DNA of 64,000 bases from Toxorhynchites rutilus septentrionalis (taxonomy: Eukaryota; Arthropoda; Insecta; Diptera; Culicidae): assembly GCF_029784135.1 (NCBI RefSeq), contig NC_073746.1:179243788-179307787 (forward strand), read 5' to 3'. The position numbers and the translations under genes were made by a program. This document shows positions 1 to 11,659 of the stretch, piece by piece; within the stretch, counting starts at the first letter, position 1; each line of letters begins with the position of its first letter. Below the pieces are notes generated by a model. That model saw only the letters and a program-made list of their open reading frames with translations. It was not told the origin of the DNA and searched no databases.

Positions 1-1045
1 TTTAGATAACTATATTTTCTCTTTCAATACCATTTCTTCTCTGCCACCGGACTGAACAGTGGCAATCCCATTTCTTTTCTGCCATCGAACTGAACAGAGG
101 CAATCCCATTTCTTTTCTGCCATCGGACTGAACAGTGGTTTATTAGTCATCGCATCGCATCGCATCGCATTCCCCAGGCAGCTTGGTTTTGATGGCTATG
201 TTGGGGAAACCGTGCCAATCAAAACGGGGTTGATAGGGCGTTTAGATAACTATATTTTCTCTTTCAATCCGATTTCTTCTCTGCCACCGGACTGAACAGT
301 GGCAATCCCATTTCTTTTCTGCCATCGGACTGAACAGTGGTTTATTAGCCGGTGCCCGCTCGGAATTTAATTTAGTTGCATTTGCAATGTGATAGGAAAA
401 TAGTTTCTCTCGCTCGCTCGCCTAAATACTATGTTCTTCTCTCTCAATCCCATTTCTTCTCTGCCACCGGACTGAACAGTGGTAATCCCATTTATTTTCC
501 GCCACCGGACTGAACAGAGGCAATCCCATTTATTTTCTGCCACCGGACTGAACAGAGCATCGGATCGCATCGCATCGCATCGCATTCCCCAGGCAGCTTG
601 GTTTTGATGGCTATGTTGGGGAAACCGTGCCAATCAAAACGGGGTTGATAGGGCGTTTAGATAACTATATTTTCTCTTTCAATCGGACTGAACAGTGGTT
701 TATTAGTCATCGCGTCGCATCGCATCGCATTCCCCAGGCAGCTTGGTTTTGATGGCTATGTTGGGGAAACCGTGCCAATCAAAACGGGGTTGATAGGGCG
801 TTTAGATAACTATATTTTCTCTTTCAATCCCATTTCTTCTCTGCCACCGGACTAAACAGAGGCAATCCCATTTCTTTTCTGCCATCGGACTGAACAGAGC
901 ATCGCATCGCATCGCATCGCATCGCATCGCATCGCATCGCATCGCATCGCATCGCATCGCATCGCATCGCATCGCATCGCATCGCATCGCATCGCATCGC
1001 ATCGCATCGCATCGCATCGCATCGCATCGCATCGCATCGCATCGC
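1..1045. repeat. Tandem array of ~240-bp units
   Basis: A unit beginning tttagataactatattttc and ending ggggttgatagggcg recurs from about 1, 241, 430, 656 and 801, with some copies internally deleted. Inside each unit a ~38-bp sub-repeat built around 'gccaccggactgaacag' occurs two or three times, followed by a short run of the pentamer GCATC and a conserved block starting 'ccccaggcagcttgg'. Positions 361-430 interrupt the pattern. No coding function is seen. A diverged relative of the 'ccccagg...gggaaac' block lies near 28770-28975. Confidence 0.85.
899..1045. repeat. (GCATC)n pentanucleotide microsatellite
   Basis: About 29 perfect copies of GCATC form the end of the last 240-bp unit. The other units carry only 3-5 copies at the same place, so this is an expansion of a pre-existing short run. 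On the minus strand the array is open in all three frames, and each frame encodes the same repeated pentapeptide MRCDA because 5 and 3 are coprime. These ORFs are a by-product of the repeat. Confidence 0.97.
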
Positions 1046-1629
1046 CCTAAAACCTCCATAGCCAAATTTGGTTCCATTTGCTTGATTAGTTCTCGAGTTA
1101 TGCAGAAATTTGTGTTTCATTTCTATTGCAGACCACCATCCTCCCCTACAGATTTTGAACAATGAAAAACTCCCAATCACAGTCCTATGTCAAGATCCCG
1201 TCCGTGCCCCTAGGCTCAGACCCATTAACTTTTTGAATTTTTCTTTTTCCAAAAAATATTATTCAAATATCAAAACTCCGCGATTTATCAAACCGTTTCG
1301 TTTACAGAGACCAATTTCACTTTGAAATAACATATTTGCGGTATGAATAATTTAATAACAACTAAATCTTATAGTAGATCGATTGGTCAGTGCAAGGATG
1401 CAGCAAATGAAGTCGACTAGCTGAGATGTATCTAATCGGAAAGTTATATTGTCTTCCTAGTGCCCTGAGTGATTCCGATAGTTGGGTCCTGAGGTAAGTG
1501 AAGGTTTGTACAGGACCCTCGAACCATGTTATTGACGCACCTTAAAAATGACAGTATGCAACCAGCGACCGGGGTTGCCATAATAAATTCTGTGTTTCTG
1601 GTCTGAAAAAATCTTTTATCTTTGTTTTT
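1046..1629. other. Unassigned spacer
   Basis: Between the microsatellite and the left end of G1 I see AT-rich sequence without a supported gene or terminal repeat. Confidence 0.5.
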
Positions 1630-2003
1630 GACGTAGAACTACGGCTTTCATTAAGGATGCCAAATCAGAAAACAGGTCACGTTTTTATGGAATAAAGTTA
1701 ACGTCATAACTATTTTTGGCGCGAACGGATTATGGCGATTCACATACCAAACGAATCGTAAATTCCCTAAGATTTTGATATGTTATACATTACAATCCCA
1801 TGATGTGTAAATGGTTAAAATTAATGAAAACTATAAGCGTTTCCATTTTATCATACATTTATTCTGTCCATTTGTGTGCTTTCCCGAACAGAGCCGCCTA
1901 TAACGGGCAACTTATGGACGAGTAACGGAGGGGAAATCGTAAGTCTTAAAGTCTCCGTGAACAAAGGAAAATAAGAAGAACGAAGGGGAATATTTGCCTA
2001 GAG

Positions 2004-2010
2004 TATAAAC
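2004..2010 (+). promoter_or_regulatory. TATA box of the G1 internal promoter
   Basis: The sequence tataaac lies about 32 bp before the first base of the inserted Jockey element, and is followed by 'actttcattc', which resembles an initiator region. The same arrangement is conserved in inverted copy G2 at 15717-15753. The promoter role is inferred from spacing and conservation only. Confidence 0.45.
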
Positions 2011-2147
2011 AGTGTATCTCGCTGAGGCAAACTTTCATTCTCTGCTGTTGTGTTGAGCAGTAACGACGTGTTTTAGCTCGCTCGTGTGTCTAGTAGAAAT
2101 AAAAATAAAAATAAAAGTGTTCCCTCGCGCTGGACGTCGACGTCCCC

Positions 2148-3425
2148 ATGAATCAAGCCGCAGGTAAAACGCGCTCTGGCGCAAGTGGTAGCAGCAACGG
2201 GAAGCGCTCCTGGTCTACAAACGTCGCCGAACAATCGGGCGAATCCCCTGATCCGTCGGCCAAGAAGCTGCTGGCGAACAATCGATATGCTGTTCTCGAG
2301 AATGGTGACGAATCGAAATTAGGAAAAAAGGAGAAACTGCCGCCGATCTATGTGAAAGGCTTCCCGGAGGGGCTTCATGCTCGAATTGTCTTTTTCATCG
2401 AGAAGGGTTTGAGGTGCACCATCCGCCGTTGTGCGGATGGCTTCAAGTTGATGATTCCTGCCATGAGTCACTACAAGGCCGTGTTGGAGATACTGAAACA
2501 GCGGAACTGTGAGTATTCCTCTCACGACATTGAGGCTGAGAAACCGTTCAAGGTGGTGCTCCGCGGTCTCCACGATATGGACGCTAACGAATTGTCGGCT
2601 GAAATCGAGAGAAACGGAATCAAGCCAGTTAAAATTTATAAAATGAAGCGGCACGACCAGACCCGGACGTATCGTGACCAACTTTATCTCGTCCATTTCG
2701 CCAAGAACTCGACATGCCTGAAGAACCTCCAGAATATCCGAGAGCTGTTCCATATCGCGGTTGTGTGGGATCGCTACATACCGGTTCACAGAGACGTTAC
2801 CCAATGCTCGAATTGTTTCATGTTTGGGCATGGTACACGAAACTGCCACATGGCATCCCGCTGCGTTAACTGCGGCAAAACCCACGACGCTGATGCATGT
2901 GAACATATGAAAGACGATGTCCCTGTCTGCGCGAACTGCGGAGCTGGTCACAATCCCACCAGCAGTGCGTGTCCGAAGAGGGCAGAGTACATTGAGATCC
3001 GAAAGCGTGCCTCCGTCAATAACCAACCAGGACGAAAGCGCAACCCACGTCCACCAGCAGTCAACGATGTGCAATTTCCCGCGCTTCAACAACGCCGTGC
3101 AGCTCCAAATCTGTCCCCTCTTCCACTCAACAATCTACGAAATCGTGGTGAGCCCGCCGCCCCCATCGCAAGCAACCATGTGATCCCTAGCGGCTCTTCA
3201 GTGCAGAATCGGCTCATGGACGCAGCGTCGCAGCAGAATCAAACCCCCCTCCCGGGTCTGTCGTACTCACGTGTAACATCCGGCACGACCGCCGAGGGCG
3301 CACCTTTGAATGATAAGGAGCTCGTTCTGCTAGTCTCCGAGGTCATTAGGATTCAACGCACATGCAAGACATTGAATGAACAGCTTGAGGCTGTTCTCGC
3401 CCTCATCTCCAAGTATGGACCGTAA
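2148..3425 (+). CDS. Jockey-type ORF1 gag-like nucleic-acid-binding protein
   Basis: This 425-residue ORF is intact. Residues about 130-215 match the region known in Jockey-clade elements as the PRE_C2HC domain. Three zinc knuckles follow at about residues 220-275: CSNCFMFGHGTRNC (C-x2-C-x4-H-x4-C), CVNCGKTHDADAC and a third with C-x2-C-x3-H spacing. The N terminus is Ser/Gly/Lys-rich and the C-terminal ~150 residues are Pro/Asn-rich. In this family the protein binds element RNA and escorts it to target DNA. The ATG at 2148 is chosen because it opens the frame shortly after the leader. ORF2 begins about 10 bp after the TAA in a different frame. Confidence 0.9.
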   Translation: MNQAAGKTRSGASGSSNGKRSWSTNVAEQSGESPDPSAKKLLANNRYAVLENGDESKLGKKEKLPPIYVKGFPEGLHARIVFFIEKGLRCTIRRCADGFKLMIPAMSHYKAVLEILKQRNCEYSSHDIEAEKPFKVVLRGLHDMDANELSAEIERNGIKPVKIYKMKRHDQTRTYRDQLYLVHFAKNSTCLKNLQNIRELFHIAVVWDRYIPVHRDVTQCSNCFMFGHGTRNCHMASRCVNCGKTHDADACEHMKDDVPVCANCGAGHNPTSSACPKRAEYIEIRKRASVNNQPGRKRNPRPPAVNDVQFPALQQRRAAPNLSPLPLNNLRNRGEPAAPIASNHVIPSGSSVQNRLMDAASQQNQTPLPGLSYSRVTSGTTAEGAPLNDKELVLLVSEVIRIQRTCKTLNEQLEAVLALISKYGP

Positions 3426-3435
3426 CATCTTATGA

Positions 3436-6072
3436 ATAGCAAACTGGAACGCTTGCTCGCTCAAGAGTAAAGCCATTGAGCTCGTTGACTTTCTCAACGA
3501 GAACGAAATTGACGTAGCTATTATCACGGAAACACACCTCAAACCCGATATAAATGTCTTCCTTCCTGATTTCCGCCTCGTGAGGCTCGATAGAACCAGC
3601 TCTGTGGGTGGTGGCGTGGCCATCGCACTCAGAAGAAATATTTGCTGTTAGCTGCTTCCAAGCTTCGAGCTGAAGATCATCGAGGCCGTTGGGGTGGAAG
3701 TTTCAACCCCAGTCGGTCCCATTACTATAGTCGCAGCTTACTGCCCCAAACAAACAAACATACGGGACGGCTCGGCAGCATTTCTTCGAAACGACATCAT
3801 TCAACTGACTCGGCGGCGGCAGCAGTTCATCATCGGTGGCGACCTAAATGCGAAGCATCAAGCGTGGGGCAACACCCGCTGTAACCGAAACGGTATGATC
3901 CTGCACGATGACTTCCAAGAAGCAGAGTATACCATTCTAAGCCCGGATGGTCCCACCCGTTTGAGCCGATCCGGTATCCACGCAACCATCGACATATTTA
4001 TCTCAAACACGACAAATATCTCGGAGCCTGTCGTCTACCAAGAGCTCAGCTCTGATCACTATCCGGTGGCGATTGAAGTAGGGTCATCCGTCAACAGATT
4101 CCAGGCTTCGAGACGCAACTACCATCGCGTCGACTGGTCGCAGTTCCAGCAGTGCGTCGACATCGATATCGATTATGACATTGTACCTGAGTCAACCGAC
4201 GACATCAACCGTTCCCTTCAGGCCATCGATGAGGCGATCTCCCGGGCCAGAGACCGACACGTTCCGGCTTCAAGAGTGGTGAGTAACTCCCTGAATCTAG
4301 ACAGGTTAACTAAAAATCTAATTAGACTTCGCAACACTATCCGTCGCCAGTATCAACGTACTGGTCTCCTCCACCTGAAGGCTAATTGCAATCGTCTAAA
4401 GAAAATCATAAATGCCAGGATTGTGAATCTCAGGAATAAACAATTTTCAGATCATCTTCGCTCGCTCCCAGATTGTGCAAAACCGTTTTGGAAAACTGCC
4501 AAGCTCCTTAAAAATAAACCGCGACTCATTCCTCCACTCAAATCACCGGATTCGTTCCCGTCTCTGCTAATTACATCTGCCGAAAAAGCAAATGCGCTTG
4601 GTTAACACTTTGTGGATTCTCACAATCTTGGTCGCTCCATGGTGAGTCCCTACGAGCCTATCGTCGAGGAGGTTCTGGTTAGTGTCGCTGATACCCCCAT
4701 CGTTCTACCCGAGGAATCGAGAATAACGGCTGATGAGGCGATAGCTGCGATCCGTATCACAAGAAACATGAAGGCCGCCGGGTTTGACGGAGTGCTCAAT
4801 CTCGAGTTAAAAAACTTGAGCGTTGGTTTCTTCGAGCACTTGGTATCGATTTTCAACAAGTGCTTGAAGCTTGGCTACTTCCCGTCTCGCTGGAAACTAG
4901 CCAAAATAATACCAATCCACAAGCCTGGTAAAGACCCTACCAGTGCCAAAAGCTATCGCCCCATCAGCCTCTTGTCGTCAATCTCAAAGCTGTTTGAGAA
5001 ACTGGTTCTTAGAAGTTTACTAGAGTTTGCAAATCAGAATAACATCTTCCTCCGTGAGCAGTTTGGGTTCAGGAAAGGTCACTCCACTATCAGCCAGCTT
5101 GCGCGTGTCACGAACATCATTAGGCGGAACAAGTCCATGTCCAAAACATCTGCCATGGCATTGTTGGACGTCGAAAAGGCGTTCGACAATGTCTGGCACA
5201 ATGGTCTTGTGTTCAAGCTACGACGTTTCAACTTCCCGATCTTCCTTATCAAGTTCATCGGGAACTATCTCTCGGATAGGACTTTCCAGGTCTCTCTAAA
5301 CAACACGCTCTCCGATATGTTCAACGTCATAGCGGGAGTTCCGCAGGGTAGCCTCCTAGGTCCTATACTGTTTAACATCTATACATCTGATGTTCCTCCC
5401 CTACCTGGTGATGGCGTGCTGTCGATGTTCGCTGATGACACCGCTATCATCTACAAGGGTCGAATGATACGTCCGTTAACTAGAAATTTGCAGAGAGGCC
5501 TGGATGTTCTTTCTGACTACCTAAAATCATGGAAGATATGCATCAACGCGGCGAAAACACAAACCATAATATTTCCACACTCCAAATCACCACGACTTGT
5601 TCCGCATAATGACGTGAAAGTCCACCTCAGCAGCACTCCCATAAATTGGTCGAATGATGTAGTCTACCTGGGCCTCACCCTGGACAGGAATTTGAACTTC
5701 GCTTCGCATGTGAACAAAACATCCACGAAGTGTTCCAAGCTTCTCAAGTCGCTTTACCCGCTCATCAATCGAAAGTCTACTTTAACGCGGAAAAATAAAC
5801 TTGCGATATACAAGCAGATCGTTTTACCGGTGATTGAGTATGGTCTGCCAATCTGGGAGAGTTGCGCCAATAGCCACCACCGTAAACTTCAGGTCATCCA
5901 AAACAAGATCCTTCGAATGATCCTGGACAGTCCACCTAGGACACGAAATTCAGAGATCCACCGGTTGTCTGGTCTTCAGGTGCTGGAAGAGAGAAAAAAT
6001 ATAATCCTGACTAGATTCAGGGAGTCTTGCCAGCGGTCCCCGCACGTATTCATCCGGGAGCTAGTCCCATAG
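3436..6072 (+). pseudogene. Jockey-type ORF2: endonuclease and reverse transcriptase, two nonsense mutations
   Basis: One frame of about 879 codons encodes an apurinic-type endonuclease followed by a reverse transcriptase. Endonuclease motifs include ITETH, GGDLNAKH and SSDHYPV. RT motifs include AGVPQGSLLGP and the catalytic FADD at 5428-5439. Two stops interrupt the frame: TAG at 3649-3651 (context NICC*LLPSF) and TAA at 4603-4605 (context NALG*HFVDS). Both could arise from a Gln codon by one C-to-T change, and the family-like sequence continues unchanged on both sides. The ATG at 3432 is out of this frame, so the normal start may also be lost. The protein would otherwise nick target DNA and copy element RNA. 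Confidence 0.93.
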
Positions 6073-7588
6073 TTTCATTTATTTTTGTAGTTAGGTAGGT
6101 TATCAAATTTTTCCCAATTAAAAATTTTATATTTCCCTCCTTCCGGGTTCATATGTAAATTAGATTACAAACGATGCATTGTTATAAACATTTTTAAAAA
6201 CAAAATTCAATCTGAACGAAGTTGCCGGGCCCACAAGGCTGATCAATTGACATGTAAACTAAAAATTGTACTAGATTTAAGAATACTTGAATAAATATCT
6301 TTTAGTAGTAGTAGTAGGCAAACTTTCATTCTTCGTGAGGACACAGACTGAACAACACCGTTGCTGGGCGAGCTGGACGGTGAGGAGTGGAAGAACAATA
6401 CGAGGAAAAAGTTAAGTTTTCCAATGGCCTTTCTGAAGGTTAGAGACGAGTAAACTGAAGAAGTTTAATGTCTCACATGTCTTAGTTTCGGATTGAGCTG
6501 TGGACGCGACTAACTCGCTGATGTCTCTAGCATTGCAATAATTGCATCGAACTGACGCCATCGCACTAACGTTCTTAGCTACACAACTGTGTGGGGAATC
6601 ATCAATCTAGGCTATCGTCAGCTCTCCAAGAAAATAAATGATCTGGAATTTCTGTGATTTGGGTTCGCATAACGGTAACAAAACTCTCGCTAAGCTAAAC
6701 TGACAGCTAAGCTTATCTAGACCGGTAATATTAACAAAAGGGATTTCTGTTGAGAAGAGCGCAAAACGGAGATAAGTGTGTGCATATTTAATTGCTTCAA
6801 GCAATCAATATATGGATATTTGTGTGTGTACGTGGGTGCGTTTTGCATACGTATTGCGTCGATCCGAGCGTGAAGGCAAGGAGGGGAGATAGCGGGAGGG
6901 GAATATTTGCGCTAGGATATTAGTAATGAATCTCTGCTGAGTTAAATATTCAGCCTTTTTCCAAGCAGTTGATATTGTTTGTTTTCCGTCATCATAAAGG
7001 TTTTGTTGGTGCCTTTGACATTGTATCAATGCATTGAGCTGACGCTATGGTGAAGCAGGTGTTAAGGTTGTGCACCAAAAAATTATTTGGGGGATACCAA
7101 GTTATTCAATAAATTATAATAAGTTATTAATTTTTTGCCAGTTTCCAGTTGCAAAAACTCCCTTAAACTAGGATTGCATTTGCGATAAACTTGATCATAA
7201 TGAAGCAGTGCCATTCTTTTCGATGTTGTTGAAATTAACAGAAAGAGTTTATTTAGTCACCAAGAAAGTAAATGTCGTTCTGAAATTTTGTATGTGATTT
7301 GGTTTTACTTGCCAGTAGCAAAACTTTCTCCACTAAAGATGACAGCTGCGCTTATCTCGAGCATGTATTGTTTTGCGAGCACAAGAATGAATCATCAATC
7401 AATTATCGTTAAATGATTCTAGAAGAAAAAAAATATTTCAGGGCGATCAAACTGGTAGAATGGTTATTTCTACAATTTCGTAGCATTATAAAAATAATAT
7501 TCGCAGTTATAAACAAGCGACTTGAATTGAACTACAGCGTAGTTCTACGTCAACAATGCGGTCGTGTCTTGAACACAACCTCCTATAA

Positions 7589-8747
7589 TTTTTTTTCTCA
7601 AAAAATCTGTATTAAATTTATCAGTCCAATTATGAAGCATAATTTTAGCTTTAGTATCATTGATTAGCATAGTTATTATAGATAACACGATGTTGATGGT
7701 TTCCACATGAAGCCACACAAAAATGTAATGGTTGTAATGAATTAAAAGGTAGCATAATGAGGAAACAATTCAAAAACTGAGGACTGTCAACGCTTGAAAA
7801 GGGAACATGAAGTTACTATGTTTTGATTTCACGGAACAAGGAAAAGTAAACAAAGGCGCAGATTGCATTAAAGCTGTCAATAAGATGGGTTGAAAGATAA
7901 TGTTTAAGATAACGAATTTCAACTAGCCCCGGTGTACCCTATAATTTTTCATTGATGTAATATATAATTATTCGCATATATTGTTAAAAAGAGTAAGATA
8001 AAGTGTTCTGGTATCCGAATTAATCTAAGTGAGGTTTTCTTTTTTTTTCCCAGTCTAAAAATCAACAGTAAAACGTAGTTCAAAAACAGTAAAATAGGTT
8101 TGGTCATCAAATCTTTTAAACGGTTCAAACTTCGTTTAATTTTTTGGATTCTGTCGTTGTTGAATTTCTCTAGGTTATGTTTAACGGCAGATTCTAGTGA
8201 GAGCACATCTGTTGCGGGCGAATTCAGCATTTTCAATATTTTGAGCTTCAATATTTCCTGAATTGAGTTAATCCCTTCTTTCCGCTTTGAGATTCAAGTT
8301 TACTAAAAATGTCTAGACTGCAATGTGTTTTTCTAATTCGGACTAGACCGATTTTCTAGTCCGTGTTGGGAAAACGCCTTGTGGTCTACCCAAATATATG
8401 GGAAATTGGAAGTTCTATGTTAAACGCTATTCTGACATATTAGCTATAGGAAATTTTATAATTGCATTGCAATAGATTGTTAAGGAGTTCCAAATCGATT
8501 GGTAAAAAACATCATGAATCAAGCAATCATCATGAAATGTCTAAGCATAAATCACACAAAATTTGACAATTTTTTATATCGAAAACGTAATAGTGCGTCA
8601 AAATGTCTCGATCTTTCTTTTAGATATTTTTTTAATATTTGAAAAAATATTTGAAAGCAAATGAAATTTCACGTGAGTATGAACGCCCTTTTGTTTTTTA
8701 CATTCTCTGTGCTATAGTAAAAAAGCTAAAATGTTATTAATTTATTA
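7589..8747. other. AT-rich spacer
   Basis: No supported gene. A 100-codon minus-strand ORF at 7949-8251 has a Lys/Leu-rich helical N-terminal half that I do not recognise and that may be chance or a decayed element ORF. Confidence 0.5.
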
Positions 8748-9150
8748 CTAGCTGAGCCGGCGAACTTCGTCCCGCCTAAAACTGATGTTTTGTTATGAAT
8801 TATTTCAACATTCACGTTTTCTTAATAAGCCTTATAAAACACACGAAGGACTTGCAGATGTAAATGTAGTATTTGTATTAAATAAACGAGAATTTTCATG
8901 AGTACAATGTGCAGTTTTGCTCCTCGAACTATCTACAACTGAATTATGCAACACTAAATCGAAGGAATTACATATAAACTACAGGAAAAAAAAGTTTTGG
9001 TACTTGTGAGATGTGGGGTGGGAAGAGGTAGGTGGTTGTTGAAGTCTGATACACGCAAAATGGACACTACATACTAGGAATTCATATATGAAACAATAAC
9101 ATCACTATTCTAGACGCTCTCAGGACGCACTGAGCCATTCAAAACGAAAA
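8748..9150 (-). mobile_element. Helitron-like 3' terminus
   Basis: Read on the minus strand, the sequence ends in GGGACGAAGTTCGCCGG..CAGCTAG followed by T. This closely matches the terminus of the better-preserved element at 25106-26307. The CTAG end, insertion next to T and a small GC-rich inverted repeat before the end fit Helitrons. The matching TC-type 5' end was not found, so the right boundary is nominal and the copy is truncated. Confidence 0.6.
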
Positions 9151-9299
9151 CTAATGAGGGTTATACGATCATTCAAATATTCATGAATTATGTAACGCAC
9201 TCAGCAAATGAGTAGAGGATGCCTTGTGGAAAATCGTTTAGAAATAAATCCAAATAGGGCTAAACATGTTTATGCAAATGACCATTTGTTACATGTTAT

Positions 9300-9850
9300 A
9301 TAGAGAAGAGGGAGTCTAAAATCAACTATACCATGCCAAACCGATATAGTGGTTCTAACATTTTCATGAAAAGTTAGATTCGTTCTTTATCGCAAACAAT
9401 TAGTCCCCGATTTTTAATTTTTTTCGTTAGGGTGTTTACATAAAATATCTAAAAATCAGAGATGTGTTCTTTTTCGTTTTAAAGTTACGATTTTTCGAAT
9501 TTCAACAATGGTTCAAAAAATTCATACCATTTTAAATACTGTACCGATTCAGATGACTGACATACCACATTAAAGCACTTTAGTTAGTTTTCTTTGAAAA
9601 AATATCACGATAGCGAATAAATTGGATAGGTTGCATAGATCCAGTATAGTCGCAATGAACGAAGACTAAAAACATGTTAACTTCGAAAAATCATAGCTTA
9701 AAAACGAAAAAGAACTCACCTCTAATTTTTGATTATGTTATGTAAAAATATCTCAGCTTTCAAGAAAAATATTAAAAAATATAGCGCCCTTGGTCCCGAA
9801 ACAATTTTTTTCCAAAATATATATTTTTGTTATGGCTCATATGGCGTTAG
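9300..9850. repeat. Dispersed AT-rich repeat, partly shared with 16140-16225
   Basis: Positions about 9315-9405 ('accgatatagtggttct', 'tctttatcgcaaacaatta') reappear as the reverse complement at about 16140-16225, just outside G2. The rest is AT-rich sequence with phrases such as 'catagcttaaaaacg' that also occur in 13660-14090. No ORF or terminal repeat was resolved. Confidence 0.55.
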
Positions 9851-11390
9851 CCTGACACGACCGGGAGTTCAATATTTTGACAATATTTCTTATCAGATAT
9901 GTTAGTAATTTGTAACCAATTACTCGCGGTTGGCTCAAGGCAGTCTTCCATGTTTCACAAAAAACACTGCGTCCGGGATAAACATGTCCACGCTGCTGTT
10001 CGCAGTTTTGTGTTTGAATACAACCATGATTTCTTCGTACCTATGTTTGAAAATGTGACATGTTTGTATTCGTAGTATTGTTGGACATACGATGTTTAAT
10101 CCTAATGTTTCACATGATGTTCGAGCATGGTATACAGTTTCTCTTGTATTTTCACCTCAAGCACTGGCAGTGAGTATAGTAGAAGAAGCGAATCGGACAC
10201 CTCACCATCACCACTCAACGCGTGGTGTGTTGGTATGTTGACGTGGAAAAAATGCTTTCCTATCATGAGAATGGGTGCTTCGTAAAAAATATTGGGCAAA
10301 TAAAACAAACCTTTTTATCTGTTCTGAACAAAATAAACGTCGATTGAAATCAAAGTTCTTCACAATTGATATCATTATTTAGTGCACGCATCAATTTATA
10401 TATTGAATTCATGTAACATTCGCTATTGTTAGCTATTTGAACAAGTACTAAAATTGAATAGAGCGTGGCGGAGATGTTTAGTTAATTTTAATCGAATGTA
10501 AAGTATCAGAATAATTCAGCAGAAACATGTTAGGCGTGACGCTAACCACTCGACCACGGGAGCAACAATTTTGGCTGTATCTTTGAATATTTACAAATGG
10601 CCAATACTGCTTGTTCGCGACGAACGCTACCCGAACTATAAAACGAGTGAAGAAGAGGAGAAGAAATGATGATGCAATCGATGAAATGATGAATGCAATA
10701 CACACATAGAATATGTAGTGTAGTGTAAATGTAGCTTTTAGTTTTTTCCTTCATTCAGTTTGTGATAACATCGAGAAATTAATGGTGTGTTTTAGCCGCT
10801 GAAATTTCTCTGCTGGTTCTGATGTGTGCCGCTGAAGGTTGCATCTAAAACATATTTTTGGGTATTTATTTATTTGGCCAGCATTTGTACGACGTCGCCC
10901 GCTGTGCAGTCGGTTCCCAGACTTCAATTGCCAACATGCACGCAAAAAAAATCTCATAGATTCTTCTTTATATTCAGAGAATGTTTTCATTGCACGAAAC
11001 CAAGGTTTATTCAATCAGACTTGCAAAATGTGCATGAACTCATAGCCTCTTAGTTCGTGCAATTTTTGTAATTTTTTGGGATAGACATTCAACACTAGCG
11101 AAAATCATTCAAATAAAAACATGGAATTTTCACATCGCGTGGACATGTGTAAGTGTTTTTCGGAAGACTGGCTCAAGGTTAGTATTATAATTTATTGTCA
11201 TAATCGGGATGTTGTAGTCTTCAATGCTCAGTACGTGTGCCCGACCCGGGATACTTCCTATTGGGATGCAGCTGACCATTAATCAGCAACACTCCCTAGT
11301 CTGTACCCTATATCTAGCGTGGTGCGTCAATATCGACTCGAGAAATTCAAGTTAGAGTGATCACTAGCCGGTACAATCCTCAGCTCTTGT
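9851..11390. other. Unassigned spacer
   Basis: No gene is supported. Short ORFs at 10102-10308, 10478-10754 and 10751-11053 show no recognisable domain. A tRNA-like half box lies at 10527-10563 and is listed separately. Confidence 0.5.
10527..10563 (-). repeat. tRNA-like A-box fragment, possible SINE relic
   Basis: On the minus strand the sequence reads gtggtcgagtggttagcgtc, which fits the 5' half and A box of a tRNA-derived SINE. No B box or acceptor stem follows, so it is not a tRNA gene. Confidence 0.35.
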
Positions 11391-11659
11391 TTTTTTTTTA
11401 TAGAGGTGAGGAACGCTCTACCAGCCTTATCTGGGAAGGGTTAACTCAGACATCGAGTGGGGCTCTCACCCACTAAAACCAAGCCCTCTACTCGTTGCCT
11501 CATTCCCTCTGGGACCACATCTAGGCGACTACTTCAGGGGGCGGCTGTGCTCATGCACTTCACGATTCTTCAACGCTGACTAGCATTGATCCTTCCCTTT
11601 TTCTCTATATTCTTATTCACCATTCGTTGCTCTCCACTGCGCCTATGACCATTTTGCAG

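Larger units (their letters stand above)
2042..6315 (+). mobile_element. Jockey-type non-LTR retrotransposon with 17-bp target duplication
   Basis: A 17-bp direct repeat (aggcaaactttcattct) at 2025-2041 and 6316-6332 flanks the element. It has a ~106-bp 5' leader, a gag-like ORF1 (2148-3425), an endonuclease-reverse transcriptase ORF2 (3436-6072), a ~240-bp 3' UTR and a short (TAG)n tail. No RNase H domain is visible after the RT, as is usual for the Jockey clade. The copy looks full length. It was inserted into the start region of G1, and inverted copy G2 shows the unoccupied sequence. Two in-frame stops in ORF2 make this copy non-autonomous. Confidence 0.92.
1630..7588 (+). mobile_element. 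Family G element, copy G1 (split by a Jockey element)
   Basis: The left end is GACGTAGAACTACG, directly after a run of T. The right part carries GTAGTTCTACGTC near 7538-7551, followed by about 37 bp ending next to another T run. Excluding the Jockey insertion at 2042-6315 it is about 1.7 kb. It aligns, as an inverted relative, with 14133-16130 over most of its length. The segment after the insertion (about 6330-6490) also matches the 'gttgctgg.cgagctgg' module of G4 and G5. No transposase is present. The exact right boundary is uncertain by a few bases because it falls in A/T-rich sequence. Confidence 0.65.

Noticed and set aside
802..1180. Three overlapping minus-strand ORFs rich in MRCDA
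   Set aside because: They are the three reading frames of a pentanucleotide repeat; no codon evidence for a gene.
2319..3092. 257-codon minus-strand ORF
   Set aside because: It is the antisense shadow of the Jockey-type ORF1.
7949..8251. Lys/Leu-rich 100-codon ORF as a retroelement gag
   Set aside because: No zinc knuckle or flanking element structure supports it.
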